From Candidatus Accumulibacter sp. UBA704 (GTDB taxonomy: Bacteria > Pseudomonadota > Gammaproteobacteria > Burkholderiales > Rhodocyclaceae): 25,375 nt of DNA. How positions within the stretch are numbered: position 1 is the stretch's first letter; each line of letters opens with the position of its first letter. Shown piece by piece: positions 15,616 to 23,110 of this stretch. Under the pieces are notes generated by a model that did not search any database, had not been told where the DNA came from, and worked only from the letters and a program-made list of their open reading frames with translations. The DNA is taken from the NCBI GenBank assembly GCA_002304785.1, contig DBMG01000064.1, positions 10,647 through 36,021 of the forward strand, in the 5' to 3' direction. The position numbers were made by a program, and so were the translations under genes.

Positions 15616-16557
15616 ATGACGATCCAGGGCTCGCTCGTACCTAACATCACCATTTTCGACGCCGCCGGGCAGATAGACGCGGCAAAAACACGCTGGCACA
15701 TGGACTGGATTTTTGGTAAAGGGGTCGACGGCCTCTTCCTGACCGGCTCCTACGGTGCCGGGCCGCTCATGTCGACGGAAGAGCGGATTTCGGTCTTCAA
15801 GCTGGCGCGGCAATCCGCCGACGGCTTCAAGGGCAAGATCCTGCTGCCGCATGTCGGCTGCATTGACACCAGGAGCGCCGTCGAACTGGCCAAGGCGGCG
15901 GAACAGATTGGCGTTGACGCCGTCGGCGCGGTTCCGCCGTTCTATTACAAGCACACCGACGAGGTGATCGTCGAGTACTACAAGGCCATCATCGATGCGG
16001 TGAAGATCCCCGTGTATGCCTACAACAATCCGGAAACCTCCCGCTACACGTTCAACCTCAAGACGATCCGTGCGCTCCAGGCCTATGGCCTCGCCGGCAT
16101 GAAGGACAGCCCGCTGGCGATCGGCCTGATCTCCCAGGTGGCCTACGGTGCCCAGGAAGCAGGCAGCGATTTCCAGCTCATCATCGGCACCTCGACCGGA
16201 TGGCTGCCGCTGGTGCATATGGGCGTCAAGGCCGCCATTGCCGGCATCAACAACTGGGCCCCGGAAATCATGACCGAACTGGTGCGCGCCACGTTCGCCG
16301 GGGAATGGGACCGCGCGCGCAAGGCCTATCTGGTCATGATGGACTTGTCCTCCAAGCTCCATTTCACCGACTCGACGATCGCTTCGCACATGGCCCTTTA
16401 TGCGCGCGGCTTTGACGCCGGATTCCCGCGCCAGCCGATGATTCTGCCGGGCTTCGACAATCCGAAATATCGCGAAATACGTACCGTGCTGGAGAAAGGT
16501 TTTGCCGAACTGAACCTGCCGTTCGAGACGGGTACGTTCAAGACGCCGGGGCTGTGA
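15616..16557 (+). CDS. Dihydrodipicolinate synthase/N-acetylneuraminate lyase family protein
   Basis: This is a 313-residue (beta/alpha)8 enzyme with AAAGGAT before the ATG. Class I aldolase residues are present: Lys163 (GLAGMKDS) for the Schiff base and Tyr136 (YAYNNP). The usual GTTGE/GSTGE loop reads GSYGAG (44-49), so the Thr that relays protons in DapA is Tyr here and the Glu is Ala. Members act as aldolases or dehydratases on 2-oxo acids and sugar acids. Being last in a kinase and dehydrogenase series, it may cleave or dehydrate the 2-oxo product to feed central metabolism. It is not the lysine-pathway DapA by context. Confidence 0.88.
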   Translation: MTIQGSLVPNITIFDAAGQIDAAKTRWHMDWIFGKGVDGLFLTGSYGAGPLMSTEERISVFKLARQSADGFKGKILLPHVGCIDTRSAVELAKAAEQIGVDAVGAVPPFYYKHTDEVIVEYYKAIIDAVKIPVYAYNNPETSRYTFNLKTIRALQAYGLAGMKDSPLAIGLISQVAYGAQEAGSDFQLIIGTSTGWLPLVHMGVKAAIAGINNWAPEIMTELVRATFAGEWDRARKAYLVMMDLSSKLHFTDSTIASHMALYARGFDAGFPRQPMILPGFDNPKYREIRTVLEKGFAELNLPFETGTFKTPGL

Positions 16558-16602
16558 TCGGGCATGGCGCGGAGCCGTCTGCTGGTGGCGCCGCGCCAGA
16601 TC
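16555..16602 (+). other. Strong stem-loop between lyase and rpiR-type genes
   Basis: TGGCGCGG (16565-16572) pairs with CCGCGCCA (16591-16598), and flanking TGATC/GATCA can extend the stem with a bulge. It begins at the lyase stop and ends 18 bases before the regulator ATG. No T tract follows. It may attenuate or process the message so that the regulator is made at a lower level. Confidence 0.4.
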
Positions 16603-16619
16603 ATGGATAATCCGCAGCT

Positions 16620-17462
16620 ATGGTCCATCAAGTGAATTTCATATCTGACAAGTACGGCGAACTCCGCAAATCGGAGACGAAGGTTGCCGATTACGTGCTG
16701 CAAAAGGCGGAAGAGGTTATCCATTTCTCGGTCAGCCAGTTAGCCGAACAGTCCAAAGTCAGCGACCCGACGGTCATCCGCTTCTGCCGGGCACTGGGTT
16801 TCAAGGGATTCCAGGACTTCAAGATCCATCTCGCACAAAACGTGATCCCGGCCGTGCGCACGATCCACGAGTCGATGAACGAAAAGGAAGAAGTGCCGGA
16901 ACTGGTGCGTAAGGTTTTCGACGCGAACCAGGAAGCGATCCGCAGCACCTTCGGCACGCTCGATTTTTCCGTTGTTCAGAAAGCCATCGACGAGCTCTGC
17001 ACGGCGGAGAAGATCATTTTTCACGGTCTGGCCGGATCGGCGGCCGTGGCCATGGATGCCCATCACAAGTTTTTCCGCATCGGCATTCCGTGTGAATGGT
17101 ACAGCGACCCGCACATGGCTATCATGGCGGCGGCCATGATGAAACCGGGCCAGGTTTTTGTCGCCATCTCGCACTCCGGTTCGACGCATGACGTCATCGC
17201 TTCGGTTCAAGCCGCCAAGAACGCCGGGGCGGCAACCATTGCCATCGTCAGCTACGCCAAGTCGCCGTTGTCGAAGGTGGTGAAGCACACCCTGTTGGTT
17301 GGTTCGTCGGAAACCGGTTACCGCTTTGAACCGATGGCCTCGCGCATTGCCCAACTCTGCGTCATTGACGTCCTTTCAGTCGGCGTGTCCTTGCTGCGCA
17401 GCGAGGAAGTTATCTCGAACCTGAACAAATCCCGGAACGCCATTGCCAACAAGCGGTATTAG
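16620..17462 (+). CDS. RpiR/MurR-family regulator (HTH plus SIS domain)
   Basis: The 280-residue regulator has an N-terminal RpiR-type helix-turn-helix (about residues 35-75: SVSQLAEQSKVSDPTVIRF, then CRALGFKGFQDFK) and a C-terminal SIS sugar-phosphate domain (about 125-250: FHGLAGSAAVAMDAHHKF, VAISHSGSTHDVI, GAATIAIVSYAKSPLSKV). SIS domains bind phosphosugars, which fits a pathway whose substrate is phosphorylated by the FGGY kinase. The ATG has no Shine-Dalgarno. It is probably the local controller acting on the palindromes upstream of dctP, and perhaps on the facing tetronate operon. Confidence 0.92.
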   Translation: MVHQVNFISDKYGELRKSETKVADYVLQKAEEVIHFSVSQLAEQSKVSDPTVIRFCRALGFKGFQDFKIHLAQNVIPAVRTIHESMNEKEEVPELVRKVFDANQEAIRSTFGTLDFSVVQKAIDELCTAEKIIFHGLAGSAAVAMDAHHKFFRIGIPCEWYSDPHMAIMAAAMMKPGQVFVAISHSGSTHDVIASVQAAKNAGAATIAIVSYAKSPLSKVVKHTLLVGSSETGYRFEPMASRIAQLCVIDVLSVGVSLLRSEEVISNLNKSRNAIANKRY

Positions 17463-17509
17463 GGCCAACGGCACTCTCGCTGCGGTTTCGTTTCTTCCGC
17501 CCGGAGGAA

Positions 17510-18193
17510 ATGGCGATCGCTCCCATATTCCTTTCTCTTGATGCCATGCATAAAGACATTCGTGCCGTAATTTTCGATAGTGATGGAACCTTGGTTGATA
17601 GCGAAGTCCCGGCCATGGATGTCCTGCACGAAATGGCGCTTGCAATCGGCCTCCGTTTGAGCCGCGACGAGGCACATGCGCAATTCCGCGGAGTCCGCAT
17701 GGCAGAGATTGCGGCCTGGATCGGGGAACGCGTTCCAGAGAAACCGGCAGACTTCGAGTCCGAGTTCACGAAGAGGTATCGCCAGACGATTACGCAGCGC
17801 TTCAAGGAAAATCTCAGCCCGATGCCCGGCGCCGTCGAGTTGCTGAAGGACCTGAAAATACCCTTCGGCGTAGCGACTAACGGACCGCGTGAAAAAGTCC
17901 AACTGACGCTGGATCTGACTGGCTTGCTGCCGTTTGTCGGCGACAGAATTTTCAGCGCGTATGATCATGGTAGTTTCAAACCGGACCCAGCACTCTTCTT
18001 GCTTGCCGCGAGAACCCTCGGACACGAACCGCAGTATTGCGCCGTCGTCGAAGACAGCATTCCCGGGTTGATGGCGGGCGTTGCGGCAGGAATGCATGTA
18101 TTCTCGTTGCATGGCCCGACCGGAGTGCCAGAGGAAATCTGTGAGCGAGTAGTCTTCATCGGCTCACTGCCAGAACTGAAAAATCATTTCTAA
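17510..18193 (+). CDS. HAD-superfamily phosphatase/phosphomutase (subfamily IA)
   Basis: The 227-residue protein has all HAD motifs: DSDGTLVDSE (nucleophile Asp23 and acid/base Asp25), VATNGPREK (motif II), SFKPDPALF (motif III Lys) and VVEDSIPGL (motif IV acid pair). The helical cap between motifs I and II is of the beta-phosphoglucomutase/phosphoglycolate phosphatase kind. ATG 17510 has GGAGG only two bases upstream; ATG 17546 starts closer to the core and may be the true start. It follows the rpiR-type gene by 47 bases and probably ends the operon. It could remove phosphate from side products or overflow sugar phosphates. Substrate unknown. Confidence 0.85.
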   Translation: MAIAPIFLSLDAMHKDIRAVIFDSDGTLVDSEVPAMDVLHEMALAIGLRLSRDEAHAQFRGVRMAEIAAWIGERVPEKPADFESEFTKRYRQTITQRFKENLSPMPGAVELLKDLKIPFGVATNGPREKVQLTLDLTGLLPFVGDRIFSAYDHGSFKPDPALFLLAARTLGHEPQYCAVVEDSIPGLMAGVAAGMHVFSLHGPTGVPEEICERVVFIGSLPELKNHF

Positions 18194-18340
18194 GCGCGCG
18201 ACCCCTCGGCAACTTTCCCGTACAACATCGTTGCATCGGCTGTTCGAACAACAGCGATATTACTCAGTTGTATCGAATCGCCCAATAACACAACCGGCAC
18301 ATCAAGACGCGCGGAGTCCACGCGCCAAAAGCAAGGTGTT

Positions 18341-19129
18341 TCAATACGGCATGGCGTCAGCTGGGCCTTGAGCGTCTACACCCGCTCCACTCTCGTTTTC
18401 ATATCTCGCGTTGAGCAGGCAGAACGCCAACGCCCGTTGCGCGTCGACGGACAGCGATTCGTTCCCGGCCGCGTAGTGGAGGAGAAATGACAGGCGCGAT
18501 GCATCGGGGGTCAGCGGCGAATAGCCGAGAGCCGTCAGCGCCAACGCCATGTCGAAACTCTCGGGAGCTGGCGGCCACGGCGCGTCACACCAGAGGCCGA
18601 ATCCGTTTTCCGCCAGCCGCTTCCATGGAAACCACGCGCTCGGATCGACTTTGCGGCCCGGCGCGACGTCGGCATGACTGACGAAATTCGCGCGCGGGAT
18701 GTTGTAACGTTGCTTGAGATCGGCGAGCAAGCCAAGCAGCGCGTCGATCTGCGCATCGGCAAACGGCTCGTCACCGTTGTTGTCCAGTTCAATGCCGATC
18801 GACGCCGAATTCACGTCGGTATTTCCGCCCCACCACGAGAAGCCGGCATGCCAGGCCCGATCCCGGTCGTCGACAAGCTGGATGATTTCGCCGTTGCGCC
18901 CGATCAGGTAATGCGCGCTGACTTTCCGTTCGGACGAGGTCAGCGTCGCGAGCGCACGGTCCACGAAATCACTGCCGGTGTGGTGCAGCACGACGAAATT
19001 GGGCCGGCGCGCGTCGAAGTTCGGCGACGCAACTTTGCGGATCGCTCCCTCGGGATACGGCGCCAGCGGCGCGCAGCCGGCGAGAACCAGCTGCACGGCC
19101 AAGGCCGCCAGGCGCATGCGAATCGTCAC
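18341..19129 (-). CDS. Lipoprotein N-acetylmuramoyl-L-alanine amidase (AmpD/amidase_2 family)
   Basis: The enzyme cleaves the MurNAc-L-Ala bond of peptidoglycan or anhydro-muropeptides. The N-terminus is a lipoprotein signal with lipobox LAGC (Cys19), so it should be anchored in the envelope, as AmiD is, rather than cytoplasmic like AmpD. Zinc ligands are visible at His50 (VVLHHTGS), His152 (SHADVAPGRKVDP) and Asp162, and the catalytic Glu region at IGIEL. GTG 19127-19129 is the assumed start; ATG 19115-19117 is also possible. It lies seven bases after the upstream unknown gene and is probably cotranscribed with it. Confidence 0.9.
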   Translation of the reverse strand: MTIRMRLAALAVQLVLAGCAPLAPYPEGAIRKVASPNFDARRPNFVVLHHTGSDFVDRALATLTSSERKVSAHYLIGRNGEIIQLVDDRDRAWHAGFSWWGGNTDVNSASIGIELDNNGDEPFADAQIDALLGLLADLKQRYNIPRANFVSHADVAPGRKVDPSAWFPWKRLAENGFGLWCDAPWPPAPESFDMALALTALGYSPLTPDASRLSFLLHYAAGNESLSVDAQRALAFCLLNARYENESGAGVDAQGPADAMPY

Positions 19130-19136
19130 CGCCGTT

Positions 19137-20552
19137 TCACTCGCTATCGAAACCCATCAGCTTCCGCTCGACGATTCGACGGGCGACGACCTCGGGCACA
19201 TCCTTCTCCCAATCGCCTCGTCCGCGGCGCAGCGCACTGAGCACCTCGACGGCATCGATGTGCATGTGCCGATCGTCGAGCGGAATCAGTGAGATCATCT
19301 TGTTGTTCTCCTTGAGGAAATCGAGGAGATGGCGCAGGTTGGCCGGCACTTGAACGTTGTCCAGTGTAATCTCCGCCGAGCGATCGGTGCCCCGCGGACG
19401 CGACGGGTAGACATAGACGTAGGTGTTATCCGGGAACAGCTTGCCGAAGGCTTCGAGGATGCCGCCTTCGAGGCCCTCGTAGTATTTTTCGTCGAAGAGG
19501 TAGTGGAAGTCGCGCACCGAGAGAACAATTCCGATCGGCTTCTGCGTGTAGCGGCGCAGGTACGCACGCAGCCGGAAATAACGCAGGTAATCGGAGATCA
19601 TTACCGTGTAGCCCATCGACCCGAGCAGGTCGACGCGGGCGAGGAAGTCGGCATCGACAACGTTGTCCTCGTGGATCAGCGAGTTCATCGTCACCTCGGC
19701 CAGCGAGACGATCTGCGAGTCGTCAACGGCGGCCAACTGGCTGAACTGCTTGAGGCCTGCGGCCATCATGTCTTCATTGACGTTGGTTACCGGCTTGAAA
19801 TGGCCGCGCATCACCATGACCGGTTTGCGGTAGAGCAACTCGCCGGGCACCACGACCTCGCCCGCCGGGTTGAACACTACCGCCCGGGTCAGCCAACTGC
19901 GTACCAGATGCAGGTTCATCAGCCGGTTTTCCACGTCCTCGAAATACGGACCGGAGAAATGGATCAGGTCGACCTCGATCCGCTCCGGCCCGAGGCCGTC
20001 GGCGAGGCATTCGACGATCCATTCGGGCCGCTGATGATGAAAAAACGCGCCATGAATCAGGTTGACCCCGAGAATGCCGAGCGCATCGCTCTGCTGCGCG
20101 TTGTCGTTGTCGAGCATGCGCACGTGCAGGATCACGTCACTCGGTTCGGTGCCGGGATGCAGTTGCAGGCGGATGCCGACCCAGCCGTGGCACTCGTTCT
20201 TCTGTTTGAAGCTGCGCGCCGTCACGGTGGCCGCATAAGCGAAGAAGGTAGTGTTCTTCGGCCGGACGTCGGCAAGGCGGGAGACGACTTGGCTAAACTC
20301 CTTGTCCAGCATCTGCAACAGGCGGGCCCGGCTGACGTAACGATCAACCTGCCCGTAGATGTCGTCGCTGACCGCCATGTCGTAGGCCGACATCGTCTTG
20401 GCGATGGTTCCGGCCGCCGCGCCGACCTGGAAGAAGCGGCGCGCCACCTCTTGTCCTGCGCCGATCTCGACGATCGTACCGAACTTGTATTTGTCGAGAT
20501 TGACGGCCAGCGCCTTCTGGTCGGTCGTCAGGGAAGTATCGCGTTCGCGCAT
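19137..20552 (-). CDS. Conserved protein of unknown function (471 aa)
   Basis: Start ATG 20550-20552 has GGAG five bases upstream; the frame is open to 20648 but the extra part has no ribosome site. There is no signal peptide or membrane helix, so it is cytoplasmic. The protein opens with RERDTSLTTDQKALAVNLDK and a Gly-rich segment FGTIVEIGAGQEVARRFFQV. Later segments are FFAYAATVTARSF, HGWVGIRLQLHPG, GVNLIHGAFFHHQRPE, ISDYLRYFRLRAYLRRYTQ and TYVYVYPSRP. I recall homologues as conserved proteins of unknown function; nothing visible supports a specific enzyme. It is the first gene of a two-gene unit with the lipoprotein amidase. Confidence 0.8.
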   Translation of the reverse strand: MRERDTSLTTDQKALAVNLDKYKFGTIVEIGAGQEVARRFFQVGAAAGTIAKTMSAYDMAVSDDIYGQVDRYVSRARLLQMLDKEFSQVVSRLADVRPKNTTFFAYAATVTARSFKQKNECHGWVGIRLQLHPGTEPSDVILHVRMLDNDNAQQSDALGILGVNLIHGAFFHHQRPEWIVECLADGLGPERIEVDLIHFSGPYFEDVENRLMNLHLVRSWLTRAVVFNPAGEVVVPGELLYRKPVMVMRGHFKPVTNVNEDMMAAGLKQFSQLAAVDDSQIVSLAEVTMNSLIHEDNVVDADFLARVDLLGSMGYTVMISDYLRYFRLRAYLRRYTQKPIGIVLSVRDFHYLFDEKYYEGLEGGILEAFGKLFPDNTYVYVYPSRPRGTDRSAEITLDNVQVPANLRHLLDFLKENNKMISLIPLDDRHMHIDAVEVLSALRRGRGDWEKDVPEVVARRIVERKLMGFDSE

Positions 20553-20574
20553 AAAGTCTCCAGTTACTGATCGG

Positions 20575-20594
20575 GTGTTCTTATCACAGAACAC
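20575..20594. promoter_or_regulatory. Operator-like inverted repeat upstream of the 471-aa gene
   Basis: GTGTTCT (20575-20581) and AGAACAC (20588-20594) form a perfect 7-bp inverted repeat with a 6-base spacer. It lies 22 bases upstream of the start codon at 20552, where it would overlap the promoter or early transcript of the minus-strand pair. The cognate regulator is not identified. Confidence 0.4.
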
Positions 20595-20631
20595 GAAAAC
20601 TTGGTCTCGGCCCCAATGATGTGAAGGATAG

Positions 20632-20675
20632 CGAAAAACAAAGCCCAAGGCCCGCGGTAATGCGGACCTTGGGCT
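20632..20675 (-). terminator. Rho-independent terminator of the tetronate operon
   Basis: AGCCCAAGG (20642-20650) pairs with CCTTGGGCT (20667-20675), with an inner CCGC/GCGG stem. On the minus strand the stem is followed by TTTGTTTTTCGC (20641 down to 20630), giving the T-rich tail. It starts 24 bases after the denD stop. Confidence 0.88.
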
Positions 20676-20698
20676 ATTGCAGCCGTATCGGTGAAACT

Positions 20699-21673
20699 CT
20701 ACCCGACCAGATCGTCCTTGATGAAAGCGCGAACGATGCTTTCGAAATCCTGGTCGCCCTTGAAGCCGAGCATGTGCGCGCGGCTCATGTCCCAGCGGGT
20801 CGGCCAGGTGTGGATGATGCGCTGGATGGCGGGATCAGGCTCCCAGCGAATGAGCCGCGTGGCAGGCTGGCCGGCGATCTTGCCGAGCACTTCGACCATC
20901 TCGCGCACGGTAACCGTCACGCCGGGCAGATTGAGCACCTGACGTTGGCCGAAGGCCTCGGCGCCGAGATTGTGCCCATGGATCAGGCATTCGATCGCCT
21001 GCCGCGGCGACATCAGCCACAGTTTCATGTCAGGCGTTACCGGGCAGATCGTCTGAACGTTGTTCAGCGGTTCGCGGATAATGCTGCTGGTGAACGACGT
21101 TGCGGCCTTGTTCGGCTTGCCCGGGCGGACGGCAATCGTCGGCAGGCGCAGGGCCCTTCCGTCGATGAACCCCTTGCGGCTGAAGTCGGACAACAGCAAT
21201 TCGGTCATCGCCTTCTGCACGCCGAAAGACGTCTTCGGCGTCAGCACCGTATCGTCCTGCACGACATCCGGCAGCGCGCCACCGTAGACGGCGAGCGAGC
21301 TGGCAAAGATCACCTTGGGACAGTGGCCCACTCGGCGACAGGTATCGAGGAGCAGGCGCGAGGCGTCAAGGTTGACGGAAAGGCCAAGATCGAAATCGTC
21401 TTCGGCCTGGCTGCTGACCACAGCGGCCAGATGGAATATGGAGGTGGTTTTTGCGTCGATGACCTGGGCAAGCGCTTCCGCATCGCTGACGTCGCCCGTT
21501 ACCACCTTGATTCTGGGATCGTTGAACCCGAGAGCCGGAACCACATCGAACAGGGTGATCTGGTCAATCTTTTCTTCGCGCAACTCGGCGTTCTTGAGCG
21601 TTCCGCGTTGCAGAAGCTTCGATGCCAGACGCCGGCCCAAAAACCCGGCGCCTCCCGTGATCAAAACTTTCAT
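20699..21673 (-). CDS. denD: D-erythronate dehydrogenase (SDR/epimerase family), catalytic Tyr replaced by Phe
   Basis: The 324-residue NAD-dependent enzyme has Rossmann motif GGAGFLG (7-13) and family block ALRLPTIAVRPGKPNKAA (168-185). DenD oxidises D-erythronate to a 2-oxo-tetronate that enters the OtnI-OtnK-OtnC route. The expected SDR active site YxxxK reads F150-GVQ-K154 here; the codon at 21224-21226 (plus strand GAA) is TTC, one base from TAC. Ser125 and Ser126 are kept. The start ATG overlaps the otnI stop (TAATG). Loss of the catalytic Tyr may mean low activity, changed chemistry or a sequence error; the rest looks intact. Confidence 0.82.
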   Translation of the reverse strand: MKVLITGGAGFLGRRLASKLLQRGTLKNAELREEKIDQITLFDVVPALGFNDPRIKVVTGDVSDAEALAQVIDAKTTSIFHLAAVVSSQAEDDFDLGLSVNLDASRLLLDTCRRVGHCPKVIFASSLAVYGGALPDVVQDDTVLTPKTSFGVQKAMTELLLSDFSRKGFIDGRALRLPTIAVRPGKPNKAATSFTSSIIREPLNNVQTICPVTPDMKLWLMSPRQAIECLIHGHNLGAEAFGQRQVLNLPGVTVTVREMVEVLGKIAGQPATRLIRWEPDPAIQRIIHTWPTRWDMSRAHMLGFKGDQDFESIVRAFIKDDLVG

Positions 21674-22446
21674 TACATCTCCTTAAGCCACCCCAGGCCA
21701 TCTTCCGTGCGACCGCGCGGCCTGTATTCGCAACCGACGTAGCCATCATAGCCCAAGTCGTCGAGCAGCTTGAAGATGTGGCGATAGTTGATCTCGCCCT
21801 CATCTGGCTCGTTGCGTGTGGGAACGCTGGCGATCTGCACGTGGCCGATGCCTTCGAAGTTGTTCTTGAAGGTCATGGTGAGGTCGCCCTCCATGATCTG
21901 GACGTGATAGAAGTCCATCTGGACCTTCAGGTTCGGCTCGCCGATTTCCTTGCGAATGGCATGCGCTTCGTCTTGGTAGTTCAGGAAATAGCCCGGCATG
22001 TCGCGCGTATTGATCGGCTCGATGACCAAGGTCAGGTTGTGCTTGGCCAGTTCCTTGGCGGCGTACCAGATGTTGTCCACGTAGGTGGACCGATGCGTGG
22101 CGCGGTCAGCCCCGGCCGGCAGCATCCCGGCCATGGCATGAACCGTCGGAGTCCCCAGGGCCAGTGCGTATTCGATGGCCTTGGCCACGCCGTCGCAGAA
22201 CTCCTGCTCCCGCCCAGGGATGGAGGCCATGCCGCGGTCGCCCGCGGCCCAGTTGCCCGGCGGCATGTTGAACAGGGCGTTCCTCAGGTTGTTTTCCTTC
22301 AGCCAGCCGGCCACCTGCGCCGGTGTAAAGTCATATGGGAAGAGAAACTCGACGGCCTTGAAACCGGCCTTTGCGGCCGCGGCAAAACGCTCCGGGAACG
22401 GAACCTCGTTGAACATCATCGAGAGGTTGGCGGCAAACTTGGGCAT
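21673..22446 (-). CDS. otnI: 2-oxo-tetronate isomerase (Hyi/xylose-isomerase-like TIM barrel)
   Basis: The 257-residue cytoplasmic protein of the hydroxypyruvate-isomerase-like family begins PKFAANLSMMFNEVPFPERF. It carries the metal-site segments typical of the fold: LVIEPINTRDMPGYF, LKVQMDFYHVQIMEGDL and GYVGCEYRPRG (separate). In the DUF1537 pathway OtnI moves the oxo group from C2 to C3 of tetronate, giving the substrate of OtnK. Alone, the sequence could equally be a hydroxypyruvate isomerase; the operon decides. It lies ten bases after otnC and overlaps denD by one base. Confidence 0.87.
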   Translation of the reverse strand: MPKFAANLSMMFNEVPFPERFAAAAKAGFKAVEFLFPYDFTPAQVAGWLKENNLRNALFNMPPGNWAAGDRGMASIPGREQEFCDGVAKAIEYALALGTPTVHAMAGMLPAGADRATHRSTYVDNIWYAAKELAKHNLTLVIEPINTRDMPGYFLNYQDEAHAIRKEIGEPNLKVQMDFYHVQIMEGDLTMTFKNNFEGIGHVQIASVPTRNEPDEGEINYRHIFKLLDDLGYDGYVGCEYRPRGRTEDGLGWLKEM

Positions 22447-22456
22447 GACAGTCCTT

Positions 22457-23110
22457 TCAGATATCCAGTTTGAATGCGGTCTTGAGTTCTTCGATCTGCG
22501 CGGTGTTGAGGCAGTTGGTCTGGTTGTTCTGCAACAGCAGGAAGATCTTGGCGGTTTCTTCGAGTTCCTCGGAGGCGTAGATCGCGCCCTCCAGGTCCGG
22601 TCCGGAAACGACCGGACCGTGGTTGGCGAGCAGTACGGCGCTGTGCTTCGGCGCCAGCGTCCTGATCACTTCGCCGAGCGCCTTGTCGCCCGGGCGGTGG
22701 TACGGTACCAGCGGCAGGCGCCCGATCTTCATGATGAAGTACGGTGTCAGCGGCGGGATGCAGTTGGCCGGATCGAGTCCGCACATGCAGGACACGGCCG
22801 CCGAGTGCGTCGAGTGCAGATGCACGATGGCCCCGGCTTTGGGGCGGGCGTCGTACATGCCGCGATGCAGGAAGGCTTCCTTGGAAGGCGGATCACCGGC
22901 CAGGACATTGCCGTCCCAGTCGAGCTTGGAGATGCGCGCAGGGTCGAGTTCGCCAAGGCAGGAGTTGGTCGGGGTGAGCAGCCAGCCCTCCGAAAGGCGG
23001 ACGCTGATGTTGCCGCTGCTGCCGGCAGTCAGGCCGCGTTCGTACAGGGAGCGCGACAGGCGGGCGATCTTGTCCCGCTCGCGGGTTTCTTCGGAAAGGA
23101 TGGCGGTCAT
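22457..23110 (-). CDS. otnC: 3-oxo-tetronate 4-phosphate decarboxylase (class II aldolase/adducin family)
   Basis: The 217-residue zinc enzyme converts 3-oxo-tetronate 4-phosphate to dihydroxyacetone phosphate and CO2. Zinc-binding His residues appear in IVHLHSTHSAAV and LLANHGPVVSG; the catalytic acidic residue of the family lies in PPSKEAFLHRGMY; GLTAGSSGNISVRL is the phosphate loop. ATG 23108-23110 overlaps the otnK stop (ATGA); the frame runs on to 23224 only as a shadow of otnK. Fuculose-phosphate aldolases share the fold, but the neighbouring otnK and otnI make the OtnC call firm. Confidence 0.9.
   Translation of the reverse strand: MTAILSEETRERDKIARLSRSLYERGLTAGSSGNISVRLSEGWLLTPTNSCLGELDPARISKLDWDGNVLAGDPPSKEAFLHRGMYDARPKAGAIVHLHSTHSAAVSCMCGLDPANCIPPLTPYFIMKIGRLPLVPYHRPGDKALGEVIRTLAPKHSAVLLANHGPVVSGPDLEGAIYASEELEETAKIFLLLQNNQTNCLNTAQIEELKTAFKLDI

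Noticed and set aside
18239..18255. GCTGTT-N5-AACAGC inverted repeat between the HAD and amidase genes, possible second LexA box
   Set aside because: The CTG to CAG spacing is nine, not ten, the inside is not AT-rich, and it lies between convergent genes without a promoter.
18309..18325. GCGCG-N7-CGCGC hairpin as a terminator for the convergent genes
   Set aside because: There is no T tract on either strand, so it cannot be called a Rho-independent terminator.
19329..20570. A 413-codon plus-strand frame opposite the 471-aa gene
   Set aside because: The minus-strand gene has a ribosome site, start and conserved segments; the plus frame is rich in His/Asp/Val repeats typical of antisense shadows.
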